Positions 49,216-58,265 of a stretch of 60,306 nt of DNA are shown in pieces. The DNA lies in IMG/VR virus record IMGVR_UViG_3300030406_001449, positions 1-60,306 of that record, one strand, 5' to 3'. Origin of the DNA: a virus. The notes below the pieces were generated by a model. The model was not told where the DNA came from. It saw nothing but the letters and a program-made list of their open reading frames with translations, and searched no databases. The translations under genes were made by a program, and so were the position numbers. How positions within the stretch are numbered: the first letter of the stretch is position 1; each line of letters opens with the position of its first letter.

Positions 49216-50638
49216 CCCAAATTTTACTACTGATACCAGTGGTTGGGAGTTGTCGGATAACAACCAAAACAAGGTTAAAAGAGACCCAATGACTTATTCT
49301 GGTTCTGCGTCTAAGAGTGTAAGATTTAGATATCAAGGTGGTAATATTAGTCAAGATGTAGACATATCAGGTGTATCTGAAAACCATTTAATAAAAGAAA
49401 TTAACATGAATTTTGACTCTATCGGTTGTGGTAATACAGGAGGTCAATGGTGCACTGCTGGTGCAGATGACACAGTTGTGTCAACCATCACTCTCGAAAA
49501 TGCAACTGAAATAGAGGTGATATCAGAATCTGTGGCTGTGCCATATGAAAATAGGTGGGAGAACTATTCTTTTACTAAAGATGTAACAGGGGATTTTAAT
49601 ACAGACGATACCTCATTAAATTTAACCATTACAGGTAATGACACAGGTAACTCTAGTAATTGGTGGGGTCCTATCATTGATAATCTAAGTTTATCTTTGA
49701 CCATAGAAGAGTATGTGGCTCCTGTAGTAGTTGAACCCGTAGTAGTTGAACCTATAGTTGAAGCTGTTATAGAACCTATTGTGGTTATTGAGGAAACTCT
49801 TATTGAAGGTCTAAGTTTAGACACAGAGATTGTTAATGATGTAATATTACAACCTGTAGCTATTGAAGTGCCTACATTACCTGACTTACCAGATTTACCA
49901 GAGGTTAGTGAAATAACTCCTGAGGTGCCTGAGATATCTGTAAATATTGAGGTACCAGAGATTTCTGTAGATATTGATATTCCTGAAATATCCATAGAGG
50001 TTCCTGAGATTGAGGTGGTTGAGGAGATTCAAGAGATTGAGGTTGTAAATGAGCCTGTGGTTGAGGAGATTGCTGAGGTTGAGTTGGAGGTTCCTGAAGA
50101 ATTAAAAGAGCAAAATATGGAAGAAGATATGAAGGAGAATCAAAATGAATCAGAACAAACGGCAGAGGCAGAGGTTGAAACAGATGTTGACAGCGAGTTA
50201 TCAGAATCTGACACATCAGAAAACACAGACAGTGAACCCACTGCAACCGCCAAAAATGATAAAAGTGATAGCAAAGATAATAAAAAAGAAAAAAAATCTA
50301 AAAAGAAAGTAAAAAAACAAGTGGTTAAAAAATCAACAGACAATAAATCTGTTGCAAAAGTAGATAAAAAATCTGTTAAAAAAACTAACAAACCTAGTTC
50401 AAATGCTAGTTCTTTAGGACAAATAGACATCACAACTATGGTTTATTTGCAAGTAATACCGCAAACAATTACAATACAAGAAACAGTGTCATTGACACAG
50501 GAGATGATATATGAGCAAGACATTGGTGCTCTCGCCAGCAGTGCTACTTACGATAATCTTATCGGTGGTGCCAGCCGCAGGTGGGTTCGTATGGTGGATG
50601 TCAGACCTAAGCACACGTTTGGTGGCTATGGAAGGTAA
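49124..50638 (+). CDS. Exported repeat protein with acidic and basic tail, 504 aa
   Basis: MRTIILWALVMLFASTLASH is a Sec signal. Residues 25-200 look like a beta-sandwich (LLNNPNFTTDTSGWELSDNN). A Val/Pro/Glu repeat (EVPEISVNIEVPEISVDIDI) spans about 250-320, then acidic (NQNESEQTAEAEVETDVDSE) and Lys-rich (KKEKKSKKKVKKQVVKKSTD) stretches. The start has AGGG before it and lies inside the previous gene; the last 128 bases overlap the next. Likely secreted or envelope-attached; function unknown. Confidence 0.75.
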   Translation: MRTIILWALVMLFASTLASHADTTTDNLLNNPNFTTDTSGWELSDNNQNKVKRDPMTYSGSASKSVRFRYQGGNISQDVDISGVSENHLIKEINMNFDSIGCGNTGGQWCTAGADDTVVSTITLENATEIEVISESVAVPYENRWENYSFTKDVTGDFNTDDTSLNLTITGNDTGNSSNWWGPIIDNLSLSLTIEEYVAPVVVEPVVVEPIVEAVIEPIVVIEETLIEGLSLDTEIVNDVILQPVAIEVPTLPDLPDLPEVSEITPEVPEISVNIEVPEISVDIDIPEISIEVPEIEVVEEIQEIEVVNEPVVEEIAEVELEVPEELKEQNMEEDMKENQNESEQTAEAEVETDVDSELSESDTSENTDSEPTATAKNDKSDSKDNKKEKKSKKKVKKQVVKKSTDNKSVAKVDKKSVKKTNKPSSNASSLGQIDITTMVYLQVIPQTITIQETVSLTQEMIYEQDIGALASSATYDNLIGGASRRWVRMVDVRPKHTFGGYGR

Positions 50639-50852
50639 AATAGCTGATAGTGATACAGGACAACTTAATGATAGATTAACCTCAGTTGAAGAGCGAGTGC
50701 AGTTTAACAATAAATCAACAGCAGAGCTGTATGAGGGACTTGAAAAACTTGATGTTGAGATGAAAGACATGGAAGATAAGTTAGCTGGTTGGGTGGAAAG
50801 AGAGTTAGCTAAAGTTTACGATATTATTAATGACAACCCACTAGGAAACTAA
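50511..50852 (+). CDS. Membrane-anchored coiled-coil protein, 113 aa (spanin-like layout)
   Basis: CAGGAG lies 8 bases before ATG. One transmembrane span near residues 8-30 (AVLLTIILSVVPAAGGFVWW), then a charged coiled coil (LNDRLTSVEERVQFNNKSTA). This is the general layout of inner-membrane spanins, though its location is away from holin and endolysin. The 5' end overlaps the preceding gene by 128 bases in another frame. Confidence 0.75.
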   Translation: MSKTLVLSPAVLLTIILSVVPAAGGFVWWMSDLSTRLVAMEGKIADSDTGQLNDRLTSVEERVQFNNKSTAELYEGLEKLDVEMKDMEDKLAGWVERELAKVYDIINDNPLGN

Positions 50853-50853
50853 T

Positions 50854-51687
50854 ATGCCATTTGGTATTACCACCTTTGCCGAAGATTCTTTTTCTGCCTT
50901 AGGTAGCACAAGTGTTGACGTATCGGTTACAGGTGTAGTTGGAACAACTGCTTTGGGATCAGAAACAGCCGCAGCTGGTGCTGATGTATCAGTCACAGGA
51001 GTGGCTGCTACAAGTGCTCTAGGTTCAGTTACTACAGTTGCAAAAGCTAATATAGCTGTTACAGGTGTAGTTGGTACAAGTGCTGTAGGGTCAGAGTCAG
51101 TAACAGCTGATGCAAATTTTGCAGTCACGGGTGTAGCTGGAACAACGGCTCTAGGGTCAGAATCAGTCACAGCTGATGCAGATGTATCAGTTACAGGAGT
51201 GGCTGGTACAAGTACTTTAGGCTCAGTAACCACAGTTGCAAAAGCAAACGTAGCAGTTACAGGTGTAGCTGGTACAAGTGCTCTGGGTTCAGAATCAGTA
51301 ACAGCAGATGCTAATGTGGCAGTCACAGGTGTAGCTGGAACAACAGCTTTAGGGTCAGAGTCAGTCACAGCTGATGCAAATGTAGCAGTTACAGGTGTAG
51401 CTGGTACAAGTGCGTTAGGAACAGTCACTCTCATAACAGTAAATAATATATTTGTTACAGGAGTAGCTGCCACAGGAGCTGTAGGTTCAGTCACTACAGT
51501 AGCAAAAGCTAATGTAGCTGTTACAGGTGTTAGTGGCACTTGTGAAACAAACGTGTTTACATTGGTATGGGGTAATATAGATACTTCACAAACACCAGGA
51601 TATTCAAACGTAACCACATCACAAACACCTAATTGGACTGACGTAGATACTTCACAAACAGCAGATTATGAGGATATAGCAGCATGA
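50854..51687 (+). CDS. Repeat-rich fibre protein with nine 22-residue repeats, 277 aa
   Basis: After 22 residues come nine full units of 22 residues with core VTGVAGTSALGS and variants (50920-51513), then a degenerate unit, then TSQTPGYSNVTTSQTPNWTD-type repeats at the end. The regular beta repeats suggest a fibrous shaft or spike. Repeats with near-identical DNA could expand or shrink by slippage. Starts one base after the previous stop. Confidence 0.8.
   Translation: MPFGITTFAEDSFSALGSTSVDVSVTGVVGTTALGSETAAAGADVSVTGVAATSALGSVTTVAKANIAVTGVVGTSAVGSESVTADANFAVTGVAGTTALGSESVTADADVSVTGVAGTSTLGSVTTVAKANVAVTGVAGTSALGSESVTADANVAVTGVAGTTALGSESVTADANVAVTGVAGTSALGTVTLITVNNIFVTGVAATGAVGSVTTVAKANVAVTGVSGTCETNVFTLVWGNIDTSQTPGYSNVTTSQTPNWTDVDTSQTADYEDIAA
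50920..51513 (+). repeat. Tandem 66-bp repeats coding for 22-residue units
   Basis: Nine units. Core word GTTACAGGTGTAGCTGG and variants recur. Units alternate two kinds of ending, ESVTADAN and VTTVAKAN, suggesting a higher-order period. Confidence 0.85.
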
Positions 51688-51887
51688 TAATAGAGGCAAA
51701 AAAATTAGATGATGGTACAATACAGTGTAAGTATGAAGTAAACTTAGAGTGTGTTCACTGTGGGATGAAAGTCGATGCAGAGGAATACGAATCAGGGACT
51801 TGCTCAAATTGTGGTGCCGCGTGGAATCAAAAGAAACACACTAAGATTCACGTAACAAGTGTTCCATTAGCAGGTGAATCAGGCTAA
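51684..51887 (+). CDS. Small zinc-ribbon protein, 67 aa
   Basis: CVHCGMKVDAEEYESGTCSN then CGAAWNQKKHTKIHV: C-x2-C and C-x2-C pairs, a zinc ribbon. Overlaps the repeat protein by 4 bases. Function unknown; small zinc ribbons of this type are common in marine phages. Confidence 0.8.
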   Translation: MIIEAKKLDDGTIQCKYEVNLECVHCGMKVDAEEYESGTCSNCGAAWNQKKHTKIHVTSVPLAGESG

Positions 51888-51899
51888 TAGGAGGAGAAA

Positions 51900-53243
51900 A
51901 TGGCTAGTTCATATTCAGATTTAAAAATAGAACTAATTGGTACTGGGGAACAATCAGGTAGTTGGGGTACAACTACTAATACTAATTTAGGTACAGCGTT
52001 AGAAGAGGCGATTGCAGAGTCAGTCGATGTATCTTTTTCAAGTGGCACAGTAACCCTTAGTTTAACAAATTCAAACGGGACACAACCAGCCCGTCATTTA
52101 AGACTTAACTTGACAGGCACGTCAGGTGGAGCACAAAACTTAGTAGTGCCAACCATAGAAAAGCCATACTTAGTTAATAATGGTTGTGCTGATGCAATCA
52201 CGGTAAAAACTTCTGGAGGTTCAGGTATTGCTGTTCCTGCAGGTAAAACTATGTGGGTTTACGTTGATGGCACTAATGTCGTAGACGCAGTTACTGCTTT
52301 ATCATCTCTAAAAGCAGATGGTGGAGTGACAGTAGATAATATAACTATTGATGGCACAGAGATTGATTTAAGTTCAGGTGATTTGACGCTAGATGTAGCA
52401 GGAGATATTGTCTTAGATGCTGCTGGTGATGAAGTTATTTTTAAAGATGGTAGTACGAATGTCGGTCATGTAAGCATGGATAGCGATAACCTAACCATAA
52501 AATCTTTGGTTAGCGACAAGGATGTCATCTTTCAAGGAAACGATGGTGGTAGTGGTATTACAGCTTTGACACTCGATATGTCAGATGCAGGAGCTGCTTC
52601 ATTTAATGGAGCTGTAACGGCAAATGCTGGTATAAATTCATCAGGAACTGTAACCTCATCAGGTACACTAGCTGTCACTGGAAACTTAACAGTAGACGGT
52701 GCTTCAGGTACATCTGGACAAGTGTTAACATCAGCTGGTAGTGGGTCAACTCCTACATGGGCTAATGCTGTACCATCAGGTGCAATTATGTTGTGGTCAG
52801 GTGCTACTGATGCTATTCCTTCTGGATATGTAATATGTGATGGAAACAATTCAACACCTGATTTAAGAGATAGATTTGTGGTTGGAGCTGGTTCAAGTTA
52901 TTCTGTAAATGCTACAGGTGGTTCAGCTACAGTAACTCCATCAGGAACTAATTCAGGAACAGCTCTTACAGAAGCACAAATGCCAAAACATTATCACTTA
53001 ATGCTTGGGCCAAATAATGTTACATCGCCTCAAGGTAGTGGTAGTTCTTCAGGAGTGTATGGAGGTGGTACTCCAGATGATAATACACAAGCTTATGGCA
53101 CTTATTCTACAGGTGGAAGTGCGGCTTCTGGTTCACAAAGCACAGGGACTTCAAATGGAGATACACATACGCACACTTTTACTGGTAACTCACAAACTAA
53201 CTTACCACCATATTATGCATTAGCATATATAATGAAGACATAA
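51900..53243 (+). CDS. Tail fibre with phage tail-collar domain, 447 aa
   Basis: N-terminal MASSYSDLKIELIGTGEQSG, SWGTTTNTNLGTALEEAIAE is a widespread fibre-attachment module. Beta-repeats follow (DLTLDVAGDIVLDAAGDEVI). The C-terminal part has PSGAIMLWSGATDAIPSGYV and CDGNNSTPDLRDRFVVGAG, the tail-collar (MTP-like) signature, and ends with HTFTGNSQTNLPPYYALAYI. Likely a receptor-binding fibre. AGGAGGAG precedes the start. Confidence 0.9.
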   Translation: MASSYSDLKIELIGTGEQSGSWGTTTNTNLGTALEEAIAESVDVSFSSGTVTLSLTNSNGTQPARHLRLNLTGTSGGAQNLVVPTIEKPYLVNNGCADAITVKTSGGSGIAVPAGKTMWVYVDGTNVVDAVTALSSLKADGGVTVDNITIDGTEIDLSSGDLTLDVAGDIVLDAAGDEVIFKDGSTNVGHVSMDSDNLTIKSLVSDKDVIFQGNDGGSGITALTLDMSDAGAASFNGAVTANAGINSSGTVTSSGTLAVTGNLTVDGASGTSGQVLTSAGSGSTPTWANAVPSGAIMLWSGATDAIPSGYVICDGNNSTPDLRDRFVVGAGSSYSVNATGGSATVTPSGTNSGTALTEAQMPKHYHLMLGPNNVTSPQGSGSSSGVYGGGTPDDNTQAYGTYSTGGSAASGSQSTGTSNGDTHTHTFTGNSQTNLPPYYALAYIMKT

Positions 53244-53253
53244 AGGAGAAAGT

Positions 53254-53631
53254 ATGATTGGACTAATAGTAAATGGATTAAGTAAAGCGGTTGGAGGGTA
53301 CTTTGAGCACTCTGCTAAAAAGTCTAAAGCTAAATCTGATTTAAAAATAGCTGAAATTGAAGCTAAGACTGCTGTCAAAAAGAAAATAGCAGAAGGTAAA
53401 GTTGAGTGGGAAAACACTATGGCTGACGCTACAAAAGATAGTTGGAAAGATGAAGCCTGGACTTTATGTTTTATCGTCCTTATCATTGTGAGTTTTATAC
53501 CATCATTACAACCTTACGTAAGCCAGGGGATCACGTTCTTAGCTACCTTCCCAGAATGGCTACAATGGTCAATTCTTGCGTCAATCGGAGCGTCCTTCGG
53601 TCTTAAATCAATAGGGAAGTTTACAAAATAA
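53254..53631 (+). CDS. Holin-like three-TM-family membrane protein, 125 aa
   Basis: An amphipathic N-terminal segment, a Lys/Ala coiled stretch (SDLKIAEIEAKTAVKKKIAE), DSWKDEAWTLCFIVLIIVSF followed by a second span LQWSILASIGASFGLKSI. The DSWKDE...FIP pattern matches the 3TM holin family also found in gene-transfer agents. Starts the lysis pair with the endolysin next. Forms inner-membrane holes (family knowledge). Confidence 0.85.
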   Translation: MIGLIVNGLSKAVGGYFEHSAKKSKAKSDLKIAEIEAKTAVKKKIAEGKVEWENTMADATKDSWKDEAWTLCFIVLIIVSFIPSLQPYVSQGITFLATFPEWLQWSILASIGASFGLKSIGKFTK

Positions 53632-54005
53632 TGTTTAAGTTATCTAAAAAATCACAGGCAAAACTTGAAGGTGTACATCCAGATTTACAAAAGTTAGTTA
53701 GAGATGCGATTGGCTTGTCAACCATTGACTTTGGTATTAGTGAAGGATTACGTAGTAGAGAAAGACAAAAAGAATTGTTTGATGATGGTAAAAGTCAAAC
53801 TATGAACTCAAGACATCTTACAGGTCATGCAGTAGATGTGTATGCTTGGAAAGATGGTGCAGTATCTTGGGAGTTTGAGGATTATGAAACAATTAATATT
53901 GCTTTTAGTCAAGCATCAAAACTTACAAACATAGATTATGTGTGGGGTGGTTCGTGGAAATCTTTTAAAGATGGACCACATTTTGAATTAAAAAGAGAGG
54001 GCTAA
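53631..54005 (+). CDS. Endolysin, M15 peptidase (VanY/L-Ala-D-Glu type), 124 aa
   Basis: SRHLTGHAVDVYAWKDG gives His62 and Asp69 and GPHFEL gives His117, the zinc ligand set of M15 peptidases; GISEGLRSRERQKELF is the usual preceding segment. Cuts peptidoglycan stem peptides at the end of infection. Coupled to the holin gene by a one-base overlap (TAATG). Length is usual for a single-domain phage enzyme with no signal peptide, so it depends on the holin. Confidence 0.93.
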   Translation: MFKLSKKSQAKLEGVHPDLQKLVRDAIGLSTIDFGISEGLRSRERQKELFDDGKSQTMNSRHLTGHAVDVYAWKDGAVSWEFEDYETINIAFSQASKLTNIDYVWGGSWKSFKDGPHFELKREG

Positions 54006-54006
54006 C

Positions 54007-56169
54007 GTGCTAAAGAAACTTGTATTTCAACCAGGAATTAACAGAGATAGAAGTAGTTACTCTTCCGAAGGAAGTTGGTACAACTGTGATAAAATAAGAT
54101 TTAGACAAGGTTACCCTGAAAAAATAGGCGGTTGGAAACCAATCAACCTTACTGCATATGTTGGCACAGCAAGTAGCATGATACAGTATGGGACTTCAGA
54201 TGGTAACCAGATAATTAGTGTGGCTACTAACGAGAAGAATTATATCATTAAGGGAACCGCCCTTACTGATGTGACTCCTCTAAGAGATACTTATACTACA
54301 TCCACGACTCCGTCAACAGACAACTGTTTTGCGACTACAGATGAGTCAACTACGGTTGTGGTGACGATTACAGGTCATGGTGCTTCAGAGGGTGACTATG
54401 TAACCTTTAGTGGCTCTGCTGCTGTTGGTGGTGTATCTGCTGCTAACTTAAATACAGAGTTTAAAATAGCCAATGTTACAAGTAACACTTTTGAGATTAC
54501 GGTTGCAGCTGCAGCTACATCTACAGTTTCTTCAGGTGGTGGCACAGGTATATCAGCAGCTTTTCAGTTTCCCGTAGGTAACGCTAATGTTGAATATGGT
54601 TATGGTTGGGGTGCAGGTGCATGGAATAGAAATACTTGGGGTTCTGCTAGTGATACACCCGTAGATTTACCACCAAGAATAACATTTCAAGACAAGATTA
54701 ATAATGATGTAATTTATAATATTGAGGATAGTGACATATTTTTCTTTGATTATGACTCCTCAATATCAAATCGAGTTGTAAAACTAAATACATTAGTTGG
54801 CTCAAGAGCAGTACCAGAACAAGTAGGTAAAGTTATGTTTGCCGCAAGTGGACACTTATTATGTTTACGTGCTACTTCTTATGCTCGTGCTCTTACTGCA
54901 GGACAGTCTATATCTAGTATTACTAGGTCTGGAACCACAGCTACAGTAACTACAGGTTCAGGGCATGGCTTGGCAGTTAGAGATTGGGTTCAGTTTGATG
55001 GACAAGCACCACAAGCATATCAAGGAGAGTTTCAAGTAGTCACCGTGCCTTCTGGCACAACTTTTACTATTACATTACCTTATGACCCAGGCGGAAGTGC
55101 AAGTCCAGTAGGGACTTATCAAAAGATAGATTACTCTGGGACTTTTGACCCAATGCTTATTAGGTGGGCTAACGTAGACCCCGACATAGGACCTCAACCT
55201 GAAGAGTGGAAACCACAGATTACTAATACTGCTGGGTTTATACGAGTAAAACAAGGTTCACAGATTATCACTGGATTTAGAACTAGACAAGAGGTGCTTA
55301 TCTTTACTGATATTGCGTTGTCAACATTACAGTTTTTAGGGACAGAAGAAGTATTTGCTATTCAAGAGATTAGTGACAGTATAAATATTATAGCTCCTAA
55401 AGTAGTAGCAGAGGCAAACAATGTTGTTTATTGGATGGGAGTAGATAAATTCTTTATGTATGATGGTAGAGTTAATACTTTGCCATGCACTGTAAAGCAG
55501 TATGTATTTGAAGATATGAACAAAGATAGTGGGTTCTTAAACTTTGCAGGTATTAACAGTGAGTTTAACGAAGTCATTTGGTTCTATTGTTCAGGTGGTT
55601 CTAATAGCATAGATAGGTATGTAATTTACAACTATGAAGAAAAGATTTGGTATTTTGGTAATTTAACTAGAACAGCATGGGCAAATGCTGGGACTATCAA
55701 GTTCCCATTAGCTACTTTCAATGGTTATGTATATAGACATGAGGATGGTAAAGATAATGTGGCTGTGCCAGGTGCAACTCCAACTGCTATATCATCATTT
55801 ATTGAATCTGGAGATATGGGTATTGATGATGGTGACCAATTTATATTAACTAAAAGAGTTATACCTGATGTAAACTTTACTAACTCTGATACTGCAACCG
55901 CACAAGGAGCAGCATTAACCCCAGAAGTACAAGTAACAGTAGGGGTTAGGAACTTCCCTGGTGCTGCTACTAGCACAACTGATGTTGTTAGTAATACCTT
56001 ATCTAGAGATGTTATAACTACGGCTACTGTTGATGAATATACTAATCAAGTTTATGTTAGAGCACGAGGTAGACAAATGAACTTTAAGATAGCTAGTGAA
56101 GATATTGGGGTGCAGTGGCAACTTGGTACAACTAGAGTAGATTTTAGACCAGACGGTAGGAGAGGATAA
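54007..56169 (+). CDS. Large tail structural protein (tail-tube/hub type), 720 aa, GTG start
   Basis: GTG at 54007 with GAGAGGGCTAAC before it. Begins MLKKLVFQPGINRDRSSYSS, EGSWYNCDKIRFRQGYPEKI, beta-rich throughout, with WMGVDKFFMYDGRVNTLPCT. Such proteins form the tubular part of podovirus tails (comparable to T7 gp12 or P22 gp10); the name is uncertain. Placed after the lysis genes, before ejection-type genes. C-terminal RARGRQMNFKIASEDIGVQW. Confidence 0.8.
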   Translation: MLKKLVFQPGINRDRSSYSSEGSWYNCDKIRFRQGYPEKIGGWKPINLTAYVGTASSMIQYGTSDGNQIISVATNEKNYIIKGTALTDVTPLRDTYTTSTTPSTDNCFATTDESTTVVVTITGHGASEGDYVTFSGSAAVGGVSAANLNTEFKIANVTSNTFEITVAAAATSTVSSGGGTGISAAFQFPVGNANVEYGYGWGAGAWNRNTWGSASDTPVDLPPRITFQDKINNDVIYNIEDSDIFFFDYDSSISNRVVKLNTLVGSRAVPEQVGKVMFAASGHLLCLRATSYARALTAGQSISSITRSGTTATVTTGSGHGLAVRDWVQFDGQAPQAYQGEFQVVTVPSGTTFTITLPYDPGGSASPVGTYQKIDYSGTFDPMLIRWANVDPDIGPQPEEWKPQITNTAGFIRVKQGSQIITGFRTRQEVLIFTDIALSTLQFLGTEEVFAIQEISDSINIIAPKVVAEANNVVYWMGVDKFFMYDGRVNTLPCTVKQYVFEDMNKDSGFLNFAGINSEFNEVIWFYCSGGSNSIDRYVIYNYEEKIWYFGNLTRTAWANAGTIKFPLATFNGYVYRHEDGKDNVAVPGATPTAISSFIESGDMGIDDGDQFILTKRVIPDVNFTNSDTATAQGAALTPEVQVTVGVRNFPGAATSTTDVVSNTLSRDVITTATVDEYTNQVYVRARGRQMNFKIASEDIGVQWQLGTTRVDFRPDGRRG

Positions 56170-56354
56170 TGTCAAATATACCATCAACTAAAGGACCTAA
56201 TTTAACTAACCCACCACAAGAGTATAATGAAGGGCAGCAGTTACAGTTAGTAAATCAGTTGCGTCTATACTTTAACCAAGTGGACGGAAACAATAACGAA
56301 GTAAAAGCTAGGATAGATGCATTAGCCACATTAAATTGGCTAGGAGATAATTAG
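56169..56354 (+). CDS. Small helical tail-region protein, 61 aa
   Basis: MSNIPSTKGPNLTNPPQEYN, then QLQLVNQLRLYFNQVDGNNN; starts disordered, then helical. Similar short proteins follow tail genes in marine phages. Overlaps the preceding stop by one base and the next GTG by one (TAGTG). Confidence 0.75.
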   Translation: MSNIPSTKGPNLTNPPQEYNEGQQLQLVNQLRLYFNQVDGNNNEVKARIDALATLNWLGDN

Positions 56355-56692
56355 TGGCATTTCAAAAGATTACACCAGCTAGATTAGCACAGGCAGCAAG
56401 TACTACAGCTTTTTTAGCTATCTATACTTGTCCGTCTAATACTCGTACTTATGTAAAAGATATCACAGTATGCAACACTACAAGTGGAGCAGTAACTTTA
56501 TTTGTAAGTTTAGTGCCTGACCAAGGCACAGCAGGAACAGCGAATGCATTATTTAGTGGAGAAAGTATAGCTGCAAATACTACTTTTCAATGGAAGGGCA
56601 CACAGATTTTAAATGCAGCAGAAACTATACAGTTTAAAGGTGGTGCAACAGGACTAACAATTCACGTATCAGGGGCAGAAGCCGTTGATTAA
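56354..56692 (+). CDS. Beta-rich tail-region protein, 112 aa, GTG start
   Basis: GTG at 56354 overlapping the preceding stop. MAFQKITPARLAQAASTTAF, YVKDITVCNTTSGAVTLFVS, then strands to TIHVSGAEAVD. A small jellyroll-type module seen in phage tail proteins. Function not defined. Confidence 0.75.
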   Translation: MAFQKITPARLAQAASTTAFLAIYTCPSNTRTYVKDITVCNTTSGAVTLFVSLVPDQGTAGTANALFSGESIAANTTFQWKGTQILNAAETIQFKGGATGLTIHVSGAEAVD

Positions 56693-56712
56693 GGACATAA
56701 AAAGGTTATAAT
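56685..56712 (+). promoter_or_regulatory. Possible internal promoter before ejection genes
   Basis: TTGATT, 16-base spacer, TATAAT at 56707-56712. The predicted start falls on or next to the ATG at 56719, so its transcript would be leaderless. No Shine-Dalgarno is placed well for this gene. Confidence 0.35.
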
Positions 56713-56718
56713 GACACT

Positions 56719-57843
56719 ATGAGTTTTGGAAATTTTTTATCAGGTTTAGCCCCAGTAGCCGCAGGATTCTTAGCAGGTCCTGGAGCAACTGCATTATTAG
56801 CAGGGGCTGCCACAGGTGCAGGTATAGCATCACTAAGAGGTGAAGACCCATTAATGGGTGCTGTTACAGGTGGTCTTGGAGGATATGGTGGTGGTCAACT
56901 TGGTGGAGCTGCTATGGGTTCAGCACCAGCTACTGCTGGAGCGGGTGGTGCAACTTCAACTACATCTGGAATAAATGCATTAGCACCTACTAAGGGAACT
57001 ATAATGGGTGGTGCAACTCCAAGTGCAACAGTAGGTCCTTTAGGTGCTGCTCAAAGCACAGCCACTCCAACATACTCAGCAACTACAGCAGCTAAAAATT
57101 TATTTACCAGTCCAGGTAATGTTATAAGTAATTTAGGTGGCGGAGACATGACCACAGGTGCTCTAAAAGCAGGAGCTATTGGCTTACCTGCAATAGGTGG
57201 AGCAATGGTACCAGACATGACTACAGCTGATATGAACAAAGAAAAGTATGACCCTACTAAACGATTAAATTTAAATAGAAACACAGGATTAAGACTTTTA
57301 GCACAAGGTGGTTACATTGAAGATAGACACCCTACTCTTTCACGTACGCCTCCTGGTGAGCTTACTGAAGAAGAAATAAATTATTTTTATGACCTTGATG
57401 AAGATGAAGTTTCTGACCGTATGTATTTAAATAGATTACATAGAGAAAAGATGCAAAAATATATTGATGAGTATGATATGTCTCCTAGAGGTCAGTTGGA
57501 AACAATTATAGAAAATTTAAAAAAGCCTCCTCGGGGAATTGAAAAATTGTTTGATTCTATGACAAAAGATAAAGAAGGTATGCGAGAAGGTGGTTACTTA
57601 GAAACAGGCATGGGTGATGGAGTATCTGATGAAATACCAGCTAGTATTGATGGTGAGCAAGATGTGTTACTATCGGAAAATGAATTTGTTATACCTGCAG
57701 ATGTGGTTAGTGGGTTAGGTAATGGCTCTTCAGATGCAGGTGCAGAAAAACTTTTTAATATGATGGATAGAGTTAGAAAAGCCAGAACAGGCACTAAAAA
57801 AATGGGCAAAGAGATAAACGCAGAGAGGTTAATGCCAGCTTGA
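56719..57843 (+). CDS. Internal virion/ejection-type protein with GDGVSDEIP domain, 374 aa
   Basis: N-terminal 200 residues are Gly/Ala-rich and hydrophobic (GLAPVAAGFLAGPGATALLA). Near 293 onward GMGDGVSDEIPASIDGEQDV, then LSENEFVIPADVVSGLGNGS and MMDRVRKARTGTK, a module strongly recurrent in marine phages, placed before other ejection-type genes. Probably a capsid-internal protein; the exact role is unknown. Confidence 0.8.
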   Translation: MSFGNFLSGLAPVAAGFLAGPGATALLAGAATGAGIASLRGEDPLMGAVTGGLGGYGGGQLGGAAMGSAPATAGAGGATSTTSGINALAPTKGTIMGGATPSATVGPLGAAQSTATPTYSATTAAKNLFTSPGNVISNLGGGDMTTGALKAGAIGLPAIGGAMVPDMTTADMNKEKYDPTKRLNLNRNTGLRLLAQGGYIEDRHPTLSRTPPGELTEEEINYFYDLDEDEVSDRMYLNRLHREKMQKYIDEYDMSPRGQLETIIENLKKPPRGIEKLFDSMTKDKEGMREGGYLETGMGDGVSDEIPASIDGEQDVLLSENEFVIPADVVSGLGNGSSDAGAEKLFNMMDRVRKARTGTKKMGKEINAERLMPA

Positions 57844-58262
57844 AGAAAGCAACGATTGTTCCAAAAGAACATATCGCAGATGTTTGGGAAGATATAGAAG
57901 AGTATGTAAGAAACTGTGCTAAATATACATACGGTAGATTTACCGAACAAGATATACTGAGAGATGTGTTATTAAAAGACCAACAACTATGGGTATCTTT
58001 TGATACTGAAACTAAAAAGATTGTGGGTTTTTTAATAACAGAGGTAATACAGTATCCTCAAATAAAAATGTTAGTTATGCATTTTACAGGAGGAGAAGAC
58101 TTTAAAAGTTGGATACCTGATGGTCTACCAAAGATACAAAAGTTTGCAAGAGACAACGGATGTATTAAAATAGAGTCACATGGTAGACCAGGTTGGGAAA
58201 AGATGTGGAAAGAATATGGCTATAAAAAACGGTTCGTATTCTATGAATTACCAGTGGAGTAG
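57840..58262 (+). CDS. GNAT-like acetyltransferase fold protein, 140 aa, TTG start
   Basis: TTG at 57840 overlaps the preceding stop (TTGA). MKKATIVPKEHIADVWEDIE, QQLWVSFDTETKKIVGFLIT is a GNAT-type strand pattern, and GCIKIESHGRPGWEKMWKEY, then GYKKRFVFYELPVE the usual C-terminal part. Such proteins lie beside internal virion genes in T7-like and marine phages. The acetyl-CoA site is not clear, so enzyme activity is unproven. Confidence 0.75.
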   Translation: MKKATIVPKEHIADVWEDIEEYVRNCAKYTYGRFTEQDILRDVLLKDQQLWVSFDTETKKIVGFLITEVIQYPQIKMLVMHFTGGEDFKSWIPDGLPKIQKFARDNGCIKIESHGRPGWEKMWKEYGYKKRFVFYELPVE

Positions 58263-58265
58263 TGG

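Noticed and set aside
50246-50638. C-terminal end of the 504-residue gene as a frameshift artefact
   Set aside because: Both frames across the overlap stay open with plausible protein sequence and the downstream gene has a good ribosome site, so dual coding is the simpler reading.
50841-51617. Long open frame (258 codons) on the minus strand opposite the repeat gene
   Set aside because: It mirrors the 66-bp tandem repeats of the plus-strand gene, has no ribosome site, and is in the middle of a plus-strand operon.
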